This document shows, piece by piece, positions 18,305 through 27,329 of a DNA stretch of 64,000 bases (its first letter is position 1; every line of letters starts with the position of its first letter). This DNA comes from Nocardioides sp. zg-1308 (GTDB lineage: Bacteria > Actinomycetota > Actinomycetes > Propionibacteriales > Nocardioidaceae). The stretch spans positions 372,001-436,000 of the forward strand of contig NZ_JABJQY010000005.1 in the NCBI RefSeq assembly GCF_013155375.1, written 5' to 3'. The notes under the pieces were generated by a model. The model was not told where the DNA came from. It saw only the letters and a program-made list of their open reading frames with translations, and did no database searches. A program made the translations under genes and the position numbers.

Positions 18305-21079
18305 TCACGCGTCGGTCGCCTGGGGCGAGTAGTCGGGGTCGGCGGAGGGGGCGTCGGGGTTGCCCACCGAGCCGGCCTGCGCGACGTCGGACCAGTTCTC
18401 CAGCTCCGACATGACCTCGGCGTGCTTGTCGACGCACACGACGACCAGGTCGCCGCGGTTGGCGCGGCTCATCGCGTGCCGCACGGCCTCGATCTCGTCG
18501 AGGCACAGCTCGACCTGCTTGCAGCGTGCCCCCTCGTCCATCGCGGTGCGTAGACCGTCGAGCACCAGGTTGGCGGTGTCGCCGCGCTCGCGCCCGCGCA
18601 GCGCGACGTCCTCGCGCACGATGCAGACGTCGAAGTGCTGCGCGGCGATGTGGCCGAGCTCGCGCATGTCCTGGTCGCGCCGGTCGCCGGCGGTGGCGAT
18701 GATGCCGATCCGCGACGGACGGGCCAGGTCGTGCGAGGACTCCAGCGAATCCCCGACGCGGTCCACGAAGTCGCCCAGCATCTTCATGCCCGGCGCGTTG
18801 TGGCAGTAGTCGACGATCACGTTGACGCCGTTGACCTCGACCTCGTTGAGGCGGCCCGGGGAGAGGTAGTAGTTGGTCGAGAACGTGCGCAGGCCCTGGC
18901 GGATGTCGTGCAGCGGCGCACCGGCGGCGAAGGCGGCCGCCGCCGCGGCGAGGGCGTTCTGCACGTTCATCCGCGCCCGGCCGCTGAAGGTCGCCGGCAG
19001 CAGGTGGGTCCAGGCCAGCTGCATCTCGCGGCGGCCGTGCTGGACGACCATCATCTCGCCACGCTCGGTGGGGTTGAGGACGATGGCCTTGCCGCCGCGG
19101 CGGCAGTGGGCGTCGATCATGTCGCGCACCTCGCTGCCGGGCTCCTCCATGGAGAACCACACGACCTGGCCCGAGCAGCGCCGCCGCATCTCACGCACGA
19201 GCGGGTCGTCGGCGTTGAGGACCGCGTGCCCGTCGCGCGGCACCGCCTCGACGATGACGGCCTTGACCTCCGCGAGCTGCTCGACGGTGTCGATCCCGCG
19301 CAGGCCGAGGTGGTCGGGCTGGACGTTGAGCACGACCGCGACGTCGTTGCGCTCGTAGCCGAGGCCCTCGCGGAGGATGCCGCCGCGGGCGACCTCGAAG
19401 ACGGCGAAGTCGACGCGCGGGTTCTGCAGCACCATCCGGGCCGAGCGCGGCCCCGACGCGTCGGCGCGGATGACGAGGCGCTCGTCGATCACGACGCCGT
19501 CGGTGGAGGTCATGCCGACCTTGCGGCCCATGCCCTTGAAGATGTGGCTGATCATCCGGCTCGTGGTGGTCTTGCCGTTGGTGCCGGTGACGGCCACGAT
19601 CGGGATCCGTGACGGGGCGCCCGGTGGGAAGAGCATGTCGACGACGGGCTTGGCGATGAACTGCGGCTCGCCGATCGTCGGGTGCGTGTGCATCCGGAAG
19701 CCCGGGGCCGCGTTGACCTCGCAGATGGCCCCGCCGGCCTCGCGCACGGGCTCGGTGATGTCGGGGCAGATGAAGTCGATGCCGGCGATGTCGAGGCCCA
19801 CCATGCGGGCGGCCTCCTCGGCGATCTCGACGTTCTCGGGGTGGGCCTCGAAGGTGCGGTCGATCGAGATGCCGCCGGTCGACATGTTGCCGGTCAGCGC
19901 GAGCTTGACCGTCTCGCCCTCGGCGGGCACCGAGTCCAGCGAGTGGCCCTGGTCGGCGAGCACCTCGAGCGCGGCGTCGTCGACCTTGATCCGCGTAAGG
20001 ACCTTCTCGTGGCCGACGCCGCGCCGGGGGTCGGCGTTGGTGAGGTCGACGAGCTGCTCGACGGTGGAGGTTCCGTCACCGGTCACCGAGGCGGGCACCC
20101 GCTCGGCGATGGCGACCATGCGGCCGTCGATGATGAGGCAGCGGTAGTCCTTGCCGGTCACGAACGACTCGACGATGACGTTGCCGCGGCGCGACTGCCC
20201 CTCGGCGATCGGGAACGCGGCGCGTACGTCGGCCTCGTCCTGCAGGTCGAGGCAGACCCCGCGGCCGTGGTTGCCGTCCAGCGGCTTGAGCACGACGGGG
20301 TAGCCGATCCGCCGTGCGGCGGCCACCGCCTGGTCCTCGGTGCGCACGGACTCCTGCTTGGGCACCGGCAGCCCGGCGGCGCCGAGGAGCTTGGTGGTGA
20401 GGTCCTTGTCGGAGGCGATGTCGACCGCGATGGAGGACGTCTCCGAGGTCATGGTGGCGCGGATCCGCTTGGCGTGCACGCCCTGGCCGAGCTGGACGAG
20501 GGAGTACTGGTTCAGCCGGATCCAGGGGATGTCGCGCGAGACCGCCTCGTCGACGATCGCCTGCGTGGAGGGGCCGAACGCCGTCCGCTCGGCGCGGCGG
20601 ATGAAGTCGTCGCGCTCGGTCTCCCAGTCGAAGTCGGGGTCGCCCTCGACGAGGTGGTTGACCAGCCGGACGGCCAGGCGGCCGGCGGTGAGGCCGACGT
20701 TCTCGTCGACGTAGCCGTAGATGACGTTGTAGCGGCCGGGCTGCCCCTTGACCTGCCGGGTCTTCCCGCGGCGGATGTCGTGGCCGACCAGCTGCTGCAG
20801 CGCGAGGGCGACGTGCTCGGCGACGTGGCCGAGCCAGGTGCCCTCGTTGAGCCGCTCGACGAAGCCGCCGCGCCGCCCCCGGGAGCAGGAGTGCTCGCGC
20901 AGGCCCGGCAGCATCGCGACCAGGTCGTCGGAGAAGCCCGGGAGGGTGTTGGTCGGGAACTGCTCGAGCGAGCCCAGGTCCACCACCAGGTGGATCGACT
21001 TGTCGTAGGACCAGACGTTGGCGCCGCGGTAGACGCGCGTCTCGGCGATCTCGAGGTCGGGGGTGGGGCGCTCACTCAT
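18305..21079 (-). CDS. cphA: Cyanophycin synthetase CphA
   Basis: A 924-residue enzyme building multi-L-arginyl-poly-L-aspartate, a nitrogen and carbon storage polymer. The order is N-terminal domain (RVYRGANVWSYDKSIHLVVD), ATP-grasp domain at about 215-480 (VLKPLDGNHGRGV) adding aspartate, and Mur ligase domain with P-loop GTNGKTTTSRMISH at about 497 adding arginine. Length is that of a full CphA. The ATG at 21079 follows AGGAGG and overlaps the end of cphB by 8 bases, so the synthetase and its degrading enzyme are co-expressed. Confidence 0.96.
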   Translation of the reverse strand: MSERPTPDLEIAETRVYRGANVWSYDKSIHLVVDLGSLEQFPTNTLPGFSDDLVAMLPGLREHSCSRGRRGGFVERLNEGTWLGHVAEHVALALQQLVGHDIRRGKTRQVKGQPGRYNVIYGYVDENVGLTAGRLAVRLVNHLVEGDPDFDWETERDDFIRRAERTAFGPSTQAIVDEAVSRDIPWIRLNQYSLVQLGQGVHAKRIRATMTSETSSIAVDIASDKDLTTKLLGAAGLPVPKQESVRTEDQAVAAARRIGYPVVLKPLDGNHGRGVCLDLQDEADVRAAFPIAEGQSRRGNVIVESFVTGKDYRCLIIDGRMVAIAERVPASVTGDGTSTVEQLVDLTNADPRRGVGHEKVLTRIKVDDAALEVLADQGHSLDSVPAEGETVKLALTGNMSTGGISIDRTFEAHPENVEIAEEAARMVGLDIAGIDFICPDITEPVREAGGAICEVNAAPGFRMHTHPTIGEPQFIAKPVVDMLFPPGAPSRIPIVAVTGTNGKTTTSRMISHIFKGMGRKVGMTSTDGVVIDERLVIRADASGPRSARMVLQNPRVDFAVFEVARGGILREGLGYERNDVAVVLNVQPDHLGLRGIDTVEQLAEVKAVIVEAVPRDGHAVLNADDPLVREMRRRCSGQVVWFSMEEPGSEVRDMIDAHCRRGGKAIVLNPTERGEMMVVQHGRREMQLAWTHLLPATFSGRARMNVQNALAAAAAAFAAGAPLHDIRQGLRTFSTNYYLSPGRLNEVEVNGVNVIVDYCHNAPGMKMLGDFVDRVGDSLESSHDLARPSRIGIIATAGDRRDQDMRELGHIAAQHFDVCIVREDVALRGRERGDTANLVLDGLRTAMDEGARCKQVELCLDEIEAVRHAMSRANRGDLVVVCVDKHAEVMSELENWSDVAQAGSVGNPDAPSADPDYSPQATDA

Positions 21080-22067
21080 GGGTCGGGTCCTCCTGCGGGT
21101 CGGGGGTGGAGGTGGTTCCGGGCCGCGGGGACGAGCGGCGCAGCTTGAGCCGGCGGCGGATCGCTGCCGGGGCGGCGTCGGCGGCCGCGATGTCGCGGGC
21201 GAGCTGGCGCAGGTCGCGGCCGGCCTCGGCCAGCTCCTCGGCGTCCTCCTGGGCGACGGCCGCCTCACGCGCCACCAGGGAGCGGGTGGTCAGGTTGAAC
21301 ACGACGCCCTCCGGCAGGGTGTGGAACACCACCCCGCTGGCCAGGAGGGGGGAGGAGCGGGTGGCCTCGTAGGCGTTGGAGACCATCCGCGACCCGTCGA
21401 ACACCGTGACCGCGCCCTTGCCGAGCACGCGCATGACCAGGTCGCCGTCGACGTCCTCGACGAGGCCGCAGGTGTCCTCGTCGACACCGATGCCCAGCAG
21501 CTGCGGGCTCTGCGCGACGATCATCAGCAGCCGGCCGTAGCGGTTGCGCTGGTCGAAGTGCTGGTCGATGACGGTGTCCTGGACGAGGCCGAGTCCCGCC
21601 GCGACCTGCGTCATCCGCTGCTTGGGCGTGGCCCCCCCGACGCCGAAGGCGACCATGTGCGAGGACTGGATGCTGGCACCCGCGGAGGTGCCGGCGACGA
21701 CGGCCCCGCGCTCGTGGGCGCGCAGGATCGCGTCGCCCACGGGCGTGCCGCACACGATGGCCGACAGCTTGAGCTGGTTGCCGCCCGTCATGAACACCGC
21801 GGTGGCCTCGTCGAGGACCTTCACCAGTGCCGCGTCCTGCGCCTCGTCGCGCGACTCGGGGCGTACGGCGTCCACGCGCGCGGCGCCGAACTTGGTGAAC
21901 AGCGCGTCGTAGACGTCGACGACCTCGCGCCCGAGCGAGGACGCCGTGGGGATCACGGCGATGCGCGCGTCCGGGCCTCCGGCCAGGGCGACGAAGTGCT
22001 TGAGGATGGTGGGCTTGCGCACCTTGTCCTCGGCGCCACCGATGATCATGAGCGGTCCCCTGGGCAT
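21072..22067 (-). CDS. cphB: Cyanophycinase CphB
   Basis: A 331-residue peptidase of family S51 that cuts cyanophycin to beta-Asp-Arg dipeptides. LMIIGGAEDKVRKPTIL marks the N-terminus, and the nucleophile serine sits in GTSAGAS (Ser128). QHFDQRNRYGRL and GIGVDEDT are characteristic. A basic C-terminal extension of about 50 residues follows the catalytic domain. The ATG at 22067 has TAGCCT seven bases upstream (leaderless). It is the first gene of the cphB-cphA-cupin operon. Confidence 0.95.
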   Translation of the reverse strand: MPRGPLMIIGGAEDKVRKPTILKHFVALAGGPDARIAVIPTASSLGREVVDVYDALFTKFGAARVDAVRPESRDEAQDAALVKVLDEATAVFMTGGNQLKLSAIVCGTPVGDAILRAHERGAVVAGTSAGASIQSSHMVAFGVGGATPKQRMTQVAAGLGLVQDTVIDQHFDQRNRYGRLLMIVAQSPQLLGIGVDEDTCGLVEDVDGDLVMRVLGKGAVTVFDGSRMVSNAYEATRSSPLLASGVVFHTLPEGVVFNLTTRSLVAREAAVAQEDAEELAEAGRDLRQLARDIAAADAAPAAIRRRLKLRRSSPRPGTTSTPDPQEDPTHE

Positions 22068-22074
22068 GACAGGC

Positions 22075-22080
22075 AGGCTA
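22075..22080 (-). promoter_or_regulatory. -10 hexamer TAGCCT of the cphB-cphA operon
   Basis: Minus-strand TAGCCT, 7 bases from ATG 22067, within the 33-base divergent gap shared with the SixA gene. Confidence 0.5.
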
Positions 22081-22100
22081 GCGGCTGGAAAGGTGGACCC

Positions 22101-22643
22101 ATGCAGGAGCCAGCGCAGGAGCGATCGGGCGGCGGGCCGCGGAGGCTGGTGGTCATGCGCCACGCGAAGGCGGAGGGGATGGCCGCGTCGGACCACGACC
22201 GCGCCCTCGCCGACCGCGGCCGGGCCGAGGCTGAGGGTGCCGGTCGCTGGCTCGCCCAGCAGGGTGTGGAGCCGGACGCCGCCCTCGTCTCCGACGCGCT
22301 GCGCACCCGGCAGACGTGGGAGGAGGTCGCGGCGGCCGCCGGCTGGGACTGCCGACCAGGGCTCTCGGCGGGCCTCTACGCCGCCAGCGCCGACTCCGCG
22401 TTCGACCTGCTCCGCGAGACCGACCCGGCCGCGACGACCCTCGTGGCCGTCGGCCACAACCCGACGATGGCGTCGCTCGCGGAGCTGCTCGACGACGGTG
22501 ACGGCGACGACGAGGCGACGACCGGCATGCTCACGCGCGGCTTCCCGCCGGGCGCCGCCGCGGTGTTCGTCGTCAGCGGACCGTGGAGCGACCTGGGCCC
22601 GGGGACGGGTCGCCTCGAGGCCTTCCACGCCGGGGACGCGTGA
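22101..22643 (+). CDS. Histidine phosphatase family protein (SixA-like)
   Basis: A 180-residue protein with the RHG-family catalytic signature VVMRHAKAEG near residue 17 and the second histidine in VAVGHNPTM. The order and spacing are those of SixA-type phosphohistidine phosphatases, which dephosphorylate histidine-containing phosphocarrier domains; other phosphoester substrates are possible. Divergent from cphB by 33 bases. The stop overlaps the next gene by four bases (GTGA), coupling it to the methyltransferase. Confidence 0.87.
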   Translation: MQEPAQERSGGGPRRLVVMRHAKAEGMAASDHDRALADRGRAEAEGAGRWLAQQGVEPDAALVSDALRTRQTWEEVAAAAGWDCRPGLSAGLYAASADSAFDLLRETDPAATTLVAVGHNPTMASLAELLDDGDGDDEATTGMLTRGFPPGAAAVFVVSGPWSDLGPGTGRLEAFHAGDA

Positions 22644-23455
22644 CCGGTCCCGCTGTCGTCGCCCGGTTGCGGGCGGCCGGATGCGTGTGGGCCGAGGAGG
22701 AGGCCGCCCTGCTCGGGGAGGCCGCGGTGTCGGCTGCGGAGCTCGACGCCCTCGTCGGGCGACGCGTCGGCGGCGAGCCGCTCGAGCTCGTGCTGGGGTG
22801 GGCCGCCTTCCTGGGGCGCCGCCTCGCCGTGGCGCCCGGGGTCTTCGTCCCGCGGCGTCGCACCGAGCTGCTGGCGCGGACGACCCTCGCGCACGTCGCG
22901 GCCCGCGAGAACTCCGGGGGAGCGCCGGTCGTCGTGGTGGAGATGTGCTGCGGCGTGGCCCCGGTCGCCGCCTGCCTCGAGGGTGCGGTCGAGGGTGCGG
23001 TCGAGGGTGCGGTCGAGGTGCACGCCGCCGACGTCAGCCGGGAGGCGCTGGCCTGCGCGCGTCTCAACGCACCGGGCGCCCGGGTCCACCTCGGCGACCT
23101 CTTCGAGGCGTTGCCCCCGGGTCTGCGCGGGCGCGTCGACGTGCTGGCCGCCAACGCCCCCTACGTCCCCACGGACCGGATCGGTGACATGCCGCCCGAG
23201 GCCCGCGACCACGAGCCGCACACCGCGCTGGACGGCGGAGGGGACGGGGTGGAGGTCCACCGACGGCTCGCCGCCGGCGCCCGCGACTGGCTGGCGCCGG
23301 GAGGGGTGCTGCTCGTGGAGACCAGCGCGCACCAGGCGCCGCTGACCGCCGCGGCGATGCAGGGCGCCGGCCTGCTGGTCGACGTGGTCGTCGACGAGGA
23401 CGTCAGCGGACGCGTCGCCGTCGGGGTCAGCCCGGCAGCGGGGGAGCCGGGGTGA
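22640..23455 (+). CDS. Putative protein-(glutamine-N5) methyltransferase, PrmC-related
   Basis: A 271-residue SAM methyltransferase of the PrmC-related actinobacterial group with unknown target. The N-terminal helical part contains GEPLELVLGWAAFLGRRLAV and FVPRRRTE. Motif I is VEMCCGVAPVAA, and NAPYVPTDRI stands where release-factor methyltransferases have NPPY. MPPEARDHEP and ALDGGGDGV follow. A 12-bp triplication adds the repeat GAVEGAVEGAVE after motif I. GTG 22640 overlaps the SixA stop. The last 29 bases overlap serB tail to tail. Confidence 0.82.
   Translation: MTGPAVVARLRAAGCVWAEEEAALLGEAAVSAAELDALVGRRVGGEPLELVLGWAAFLGRRLAVAPGVFVPRRRTELLARTTLAHVAARENSGGAPVVVVEMCCGVAPVAACLEGAVEGAVEGAVEVHAADVSREALACARLNAPGARVHLGDLFEALPPGLRGRVDVLAANAPYVPTDRIGDMPPEARDHEPHTALDGGGDGVEVHRRLAAGARDWLAPGGVLLVETSAHQAPLTAAAMQGAGLLVDVVVDEDVSGRVAVGVSPAAGEPG
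22981..23016 (+). repeat. 12-bp unit repeated three times, in frame
   Basis: Unit gggtgcggtcga, three exact copies, encoding three GAVE tetrapeptides between motif I and the next strand of the methyltransferase. Confidence 0.9.
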
Positions 23456-24644
23456 CGATGCCGGCGGCCGCGTCGGCGTCCTCGATCTGCTCGCGGGAGA
23501 TGCCGAGCAGGTAGAGGATCGCGTCGAGGTAGGGGACGTTGACCGCGGTGTCCGCGGCGTCGCGGACCATCGGCTTGGCGTTGTAGGCGATGCCGAGGCC
23601 GGCCGCGTTGAGCATGTCGAGGTCGTTGGCGCCGTCGCCGATGGCGATGACCGCGTCGAGCGGCACGCCCACCTCGGCGGCGAACTCGCGCAGCGCCGTC
23701 GCCTTGCCGGCCCGGTCCACCACCTCGCCGAGGATGCGACCGGTGAGGTGGCCGTCCACGATCTCGAGCTCGTTGGCGCGCGCGAAGTGGATGCCGAGGT
23801 CGGCGGCGAGGCGGTCGGTGACCTGCGTGAAGCCGCCCGAGACGATCGCGAACCGGTAGCCCAGCCGCCGCAGGGTCCGCACCATCGTGCGCGCCCCGGG
23901 CGCCAGGACGATGGAGTCGTACACCTCGTCGAGCGCCGACGCGGGCACGCCCTCGAGCAGCGCGACCCGCTCGCGCAGCGACTGCTCGAAGTCGAGCTCG
24001 CCCCGCATCGCCGCCTCGGTGACGCGGGCGACCTCGGCCTCCTGGCCGGCGTGCGCGGCGAGCATCTCGATGACCTCGCCCTGCACGAGCGTGGAGTCGA
24101 CGTCCATGACGATCAGCCGGATCCCGCGCCGGTGCAGCGAGTCGCGCTGCACGGCGAGGTCGATGCCCTGCCTGACCGCCTCGACCGCCAGCAGCGGTCG
24201 CAGCGTGTCGGCCGGGGCACCGGAGACGTGCAGCTCGATCGCGGTGACCGGGTAGCGCGCCATCCGCTCGATCTTGTCGATGTTGGCGCCGGAGTCGGCG
24301 ATGCGGCCGGCGATCGCCGACATCGCGGACGCCTTCAGCGGGTGGCCGATGATCGTGATGTGGGACCGCTCGCCGCGCCGGCTCCGGTTGTCGCCGGCCC
24401 CCCGGTCGACGTCGACGGTCATGTCGAGCTCGGCCGCGGTCCGCTCGATGACGTCGCGCAGCTTCTTCCAGTCCCGCGGCGCGGTGACGAGGATGCCGAG
24501 CACCAGCCGGCGTCGGAGCACGATCTGCTCGATGTCGATGACCTCGACGTGCGCTGCGGCGAGCGCGGCGAAGATCGCCGAGGTGACGCCGGGCCGGTCC
24601 TTGCCCGTGAGGGTGACCAGCAGGGTCTTCGGCTCGTCTTCCAT
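23427..24644 (-). CDS. serB: Phosphoserine phosphatase SerB with tandem ACT region
   Basis: A 405-residue enzyme for the last step of serine synthesis. The N-terminal ACT-type regulatory region (residues 1-170, LLVTLTGKDRPGVTS) resembles mycobacterial SerB2, which is controlled by serine. The HAD catalytic core starts with VMDVDSTLVQGE (nucleophile and acid Asp), followed by IVSGGFTQV, GKATAL and AIGDGANDLDML. ATG 24644 has TAGCCT 10 bases upstream. It is convergent with, and overlaps, the PrmC-related gene. Confidence 0.94.
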   Translation of the reverse strand: MEDEPKTLLVTLTGKDRPGVTSAIFAALAAAHVEVIDIEQIVLRRRLVLGILVTAPRDWKKLRDVIERTAAELDMTVDVDRGAGDNRSRRGERSHITIIGHPLKASAMSAIAGRIADSGANIDKIERMARYPVTAIELHVSGAPADTLRPLLAVEAVRQGIDLAVQRDSLHRRGIRLIVMDVDSTLVQGEVIEMLAAHAGQEAEVARVTEAAMRGELDFEQSLRERVALLEGVPASALDEVYDSIVLAPGARTMVRTLRRLGYRFAIVSGGFTQVTDRLAADLGIHFARANELEIVDGHLTGRILGEVVDRAGKATALREFAAEVGVPLDAVIAIGDGANDLDMLNAAGLGIAYNAKPMVRDAADTAVNVPYLDAILYLLGISREQIEDADAAAGIVTPAPPLPG

Positions 24645-24810
24645 GGTGCGACGAAGGCTATCCCCGCTCGCGCCGCTCGCGTCCTCGCCGTCCGCTCACC
24701 GGGCTCGGCGACGCCGCTCCGGCTCGGGTGCTGGCCGGGGGAGCCGTCGCTGCCCTACGTTGCTCACGTCGCGGTGCGTCCCAGGCGCCGCCCACCACCA
24801 GGGGGAACAG

Positions 24811-25248
24811 ATGGACTTCATGACAGCGGTCCGCACGTGCTTGTCCAAGTACGTCGACTTCTCGGGGCGGGCACGCCGCTCGGAGTACTGGTACTTCGCG
24901 CTGTTCAACTTCCTCGTCGGGATCGTCACGAGCATCCTCGACGCGATCCTCGGCACCGGCTACGACGACAGCACCGGCGGCTTGTTCAACACCCTCGGTG
25001 CGCTGGCCCTGCTCCTGCCCTCGCTGGCGGTCGGCGTGCGGCGCCTGCACGACACCGGCCGGAGCGGCTGGTGGATCCTGCTCGGCCTCATCCCGCTCAT
25101 CGGCTGGATCATCCTCATCGTCTGGTTCTGCACCGACTCCAAGCCGGACAACCAGTGGGGACCGAACCCCAAGCACGCGGGAGCCACCGGCGGCTACCCG
25201 CCGCCCCCGCCGGCCGCCCCCTACGGCTCCGGGCAGTACGGCGGCTGA
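24811..25248 (+). CDS. DUF805 domain membrane protein
   Basis: A 145-residue protein beginning MDFMTAVRTCLSKYVDFSGRA and continuing RRSEYWYFALFN, the DUF805 entry motif. Three to four membrane helices follow, and VRRLHDTGRSGWW is the other family signature. The tail is Pro/Gly/Tyr-rich (GGYPPPPPAAPYG) and probably disordered. Function of DUF805 is unknown. GGGGGAA stands before ATG 24811, and TACGTT at 24756-24761 is a plausible -10. Confidence 0.9.
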   Translation: MDFMTAVRTCLSKYVDFSGRARRSEYWYFALFNFLVGIVTSILDAILGTGYDDSTGGLFNTLGALALLLPSLAVGVRRLHDTGRSGWWILLGLIPLIGWIILIVWFCTDSKPDNQWGPNPKHAGATGGYPPPPPAAPYGSGQYGG

Positions 25249-25297
25249 CCGCGGCCCCGGCGTCCGCACCTCGGTGGTGACTGTCGGTGCCCCGCCC

Positions 25298-25303
25298 TAG
25301 CGT
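25298..25303 (+). promoter_or_regulatory. -10 hexamer TAGCGT, leaderless VOC mRNA
   Basis: TAGCGT ends 6 bases before ATG 25310. Confidence 0.5.
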
Positions 25304-25309
25304 CGGGCC

Positions 25310-25666
25310 ATGACCAGCGTCCACCACACCATCGACTACGTCGAGATCAACGTCAGCGACCTGTCCGTCGCCCGCTCGTTCTACGAGCAGGCCTTCGGCT
25401 GGGCCTTCAACGACTACGGGCCCACCTATTCCGGCATCCGCGCGGCCTCGGGCGACGGGGAGGTCGGCGGCCTCAACGCCACCGGCACGCCCGGTCCGGG
25501 CGGACCGCTCGTGCTGCTCTTCTCCGACGACCTCGACGCCGCGGTGACGGCCGTCGAGGCGGCGGGCGGCACCGTGGCCGCGGGGCCCTCCGAGTTCCCC
25601 GGCGGTCGGCGCTTCGAGTTCACCGACCCGAGCGGCAACGTGCTCGGGGTGTGGGCCTCGGCCTGA
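25310..25666 (+). CDS. VOC (glyoxalase/bleomycin-resistance fold) protein
   Basis: A 118-residue two-module vicinal oxygen chelate protein: HTIDYVEINVSDLSVARSFYEQAFGW opens the first beta-alpha-beta-beta-beta unit and RRFEFTDPSGNVLGVWA closes the second. It resembles the YfcD/CFP30B subgroup. Potential metal ligands are few, so an enzymatic role is uncertain. Single gene. Confidence 0.88.
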   Translation: MTSVHHTIDYVEINVSDLSVARSFYEQAFGWAFNDYGPTYSGIRAASGDGEVGGLNATGTPGPGGPLVLLFSDDLDAAVTAVEAAGGTVAAGPSEFPGGRRFEFTDPSGNVLGVWASA

Positions 25667-25704
25667 CGGCCGACCTGCCGGCCCGGCCGGTCACCGGTGA
25701 GCCG

Positions 25705-26427
25705 TCACCGGTCGGGCCACACCTCGGGCGAGCAGGCGGCGACGACCGCGCGCCGGGCCGCCGGCCCCAGCGGCTGCAGGAGCCCGCGGCGCTGCTCGAC
25801 CTCGTACGACGACAGCGCACCGCCGTCGTCCGCGAGGGCGAGGTCCACGATGGCCCACGCCTGGAGCCCCCGGGCCGCGAGGTCGACGCAGCGCGGCGGC
25901 GTGCCGAGCGGTGCGTCGAGGGCCGGACGGCGGTGCAGGTTCATCAGCGCGTCGGCCGCCTCCGGTCGCCAGCGCGCCACGTCGAGGTCCGCGAGGTCCC
26001 CGGCGGCGCGGAGGAGCGTCTCGCGCAGCGACCGGTCGGCCTCGCCGACGTCGGGGAGCTGTCGGCGCGCGGCGGGGAGCGCCTGCCACTGGACGGTCTC
26101 GCCCTGCTCGAGGGGCACCAGGCCGAGGTCGCCGACCACGACGGCCTGCCCCGCCTCGAGCGCCGCGGCGTTGAAGTCGCGCGGGCCGCCCAATCCCAGC
26201 AGGTCGCCCTCGACCGGCAGGGCCAGGCCGGCGTACGACGCCCCGGTGCCGCGCGAGTGGGTGAGCAGGTCCAGCGCCGACCCGCCCGCCATGAGGTGCA
26301 CGTCGTCGGCGAGCGCGTCGAGGACGTGGTCGGTCTGCTCGTGGCCGCGCAGCCAGGCCGTGAGCCACCACGCCAGGGTCGCCGCGTGCGGCAGGCCGGT
26401 GCCCGGACCGGGCGATGAGGACGACAT
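25705..26427 (-). CDS. Conserved hypothetical protein
   Basis: A 240-residue soluble protein without a domain I can name. It has LAWWLTAWLRGHEQTDHVLDAL at the start, LALPVEGDLLGLGGPRDFN and GLVPLEQGETVQW in the middle, and SYEVEQRRGLLQPLGPAARRAVV near the end. There is no signal peptide or membrane helix. TAGCCT eight bases before the ATG supports the start. Divergent from the ABC ATPase gene, 78 bases apart. Confidence 0.75.
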   Translation of the reverse strand: MSSSSPGPGTGLPHAATLAWWLTAWLRGHEQTDHVLDALADDVHLMAGGSALDLLTHSRGTGASYAGLALPVEGDLLGLGGPRDFNAAALEAGQAVVVGDLGLVPLEQGETVQWQALPAARRQLPDVGEADRSLRETLLRAAGDLADLDVARWRPEAADALMNLHRRPALDAPLGTPPRCVDLAARGLQAWAIVDLALADDGGALSSYEVEQRRGLLQPLGPAARRAVVAACSPEVWPDR

Positions 26428-26435
26428 CGGGGGCG

Positions 26436-26441
26436 AGGCTA
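26436..26441 (-). promoter_or_regulatory. -10 hexamer TAGCCT, conserved hypothetical gene
   Basis: Minus-strand TAGCCT, 8 bases from ATG 26427. Confidence 0.4.
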
Positions 26442-26493
26442 CTCGCCGTGCCGGCCCCGCCGTGTCAGGGCCGGCGACGTGACCGGTGCTGGA

Positions 26494-26499
26494 TAGGGT
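26494..26499 (+). promoter_or_regulatory. -10 hexamer TAGGGT, leaderless ABC ATPase mRNA
   Basis: TAGGGT ends 6 bases before GTG 26506. Confidence 0.5.
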
Positions 26500-26505
26500 G
26501 AGGCC

Positions 26506-27312
26506 GTGGTCGCCGTCATCGAGTTCGCAGGGGTCACGGTGCGGCGTGGGCAGTCGCTGCTGCTCGACGACGTGTCCTGGGAGGTCGAGGAGGACGAGCG
26601 CTGGGTGGTCCTCGGCCCCAACGGCGCCGGCAAGACGACCCTGCTGCAGGTGGCCGCCGCCCAGCTGCACCCGACCTCCGGCGTCGCGGGCATCCTCGAC
26701 GAGGTGCTCGGCACCACGGACGTCTTCGACCTCCGACCGCGGATCGGTCTCACCAGCGCCGCGCTCGCCGACCGCATCCCGCGCAGCGAGCACGTCCTCG
26801 ACGTGGTGGTCTCGGCGTCCTACGGCGTGGTGGGCCGGTGGCGCGAGGACTACGCCGACCTCGACCACGACCGGGCCCGCGAGCTGCTGGGCGAGATGGG
26901 CGCGAGCCACCTCGCGGACCGCACGTTCGGCACCCTCAGCGAGGGCGAGCGCAAGCGGGTGCAGATCGCCCGGGCGCTGATGACCGACCCCGAGCTGCTG
27001 CTCCTCGACGAGCCCGCCGCCGGGTTGGACCTCGGCGGCCGGGAGGACCTCGTCGCGACGCTGTCCGAGCTCGCCCTCGACCCCGACTCGCCGGCCACCG
27101 TCCTCGTCTCCCACCACGTCGAGGAGATCCCGCCGGGATTCACCCACGCACTCCTGCTGCGGGACGGCCGGGTGGTCGACTCGGGACCGGTGGAGGACGT
27201 CGTCACCGCCGAGACGCTGTCCGAGACGTTCGGCATGCCGCTGCTGCTCAGCCGCGCGGACGACAGGTTCGCCGCGCGGCGTCGGCCGGCCCACCGCCCG
27301 TCCTCCACCTGA
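26506..27312 (+). CDS. ABC transporter ATP-binding protein (stand-alone)
   Basis: A 268-residue single ATPase domain: Walker A GPNGAGKTT near 39, signature LSEGERKRVQIARAL, Walker B LLLDEPAAGLDLGG, H-switch LVSHHVEEI. The signature LSEGE and the HHVEEIPPGFTHALLL end resemble YlmA/ModF-like ATPases with no dedicated permease gene. No membrane subunit is encoded beside it, so either a distant partner exists or the role is not transport. Confidence 0.85.
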   Translation: MVAVIEFAGVTVRRGQSLLLDDVSWEVEEDERWVVLGPNGAGKTTLLQVAAAQLHPTSGVAGILDEVLGTTDVFDLRPRIGLTSAALADRIPRSEHVLDVVVSASYGVVGRWREDYADLDHDRARELLGEMGASHLADRTFGTLSEGERKRVQIARALMTDPELLLLDEPAAGLDLGGREDLVATLSELALDPDSPATVLVSHHVEEIPPGFTHALLLRDGRVVDSGPVEDVVTAETLSETFGMPLLLSRADDRFAARRRPAHRPSST

Positions 27313-27317
27313 CTGGA

Positions 27318-27323
27318 TAGGGT
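27318..27323 (+). promoter_or_regulatory. -10 hexamer TAGGGT, leaderless NfeD mRNA
   Basis: TAGGGT ends 6 bases before ATG 27330, directly after the ABC ATPase stop. Confidence 0.5.
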
Positions 27324-27329
27324 CGAGCC

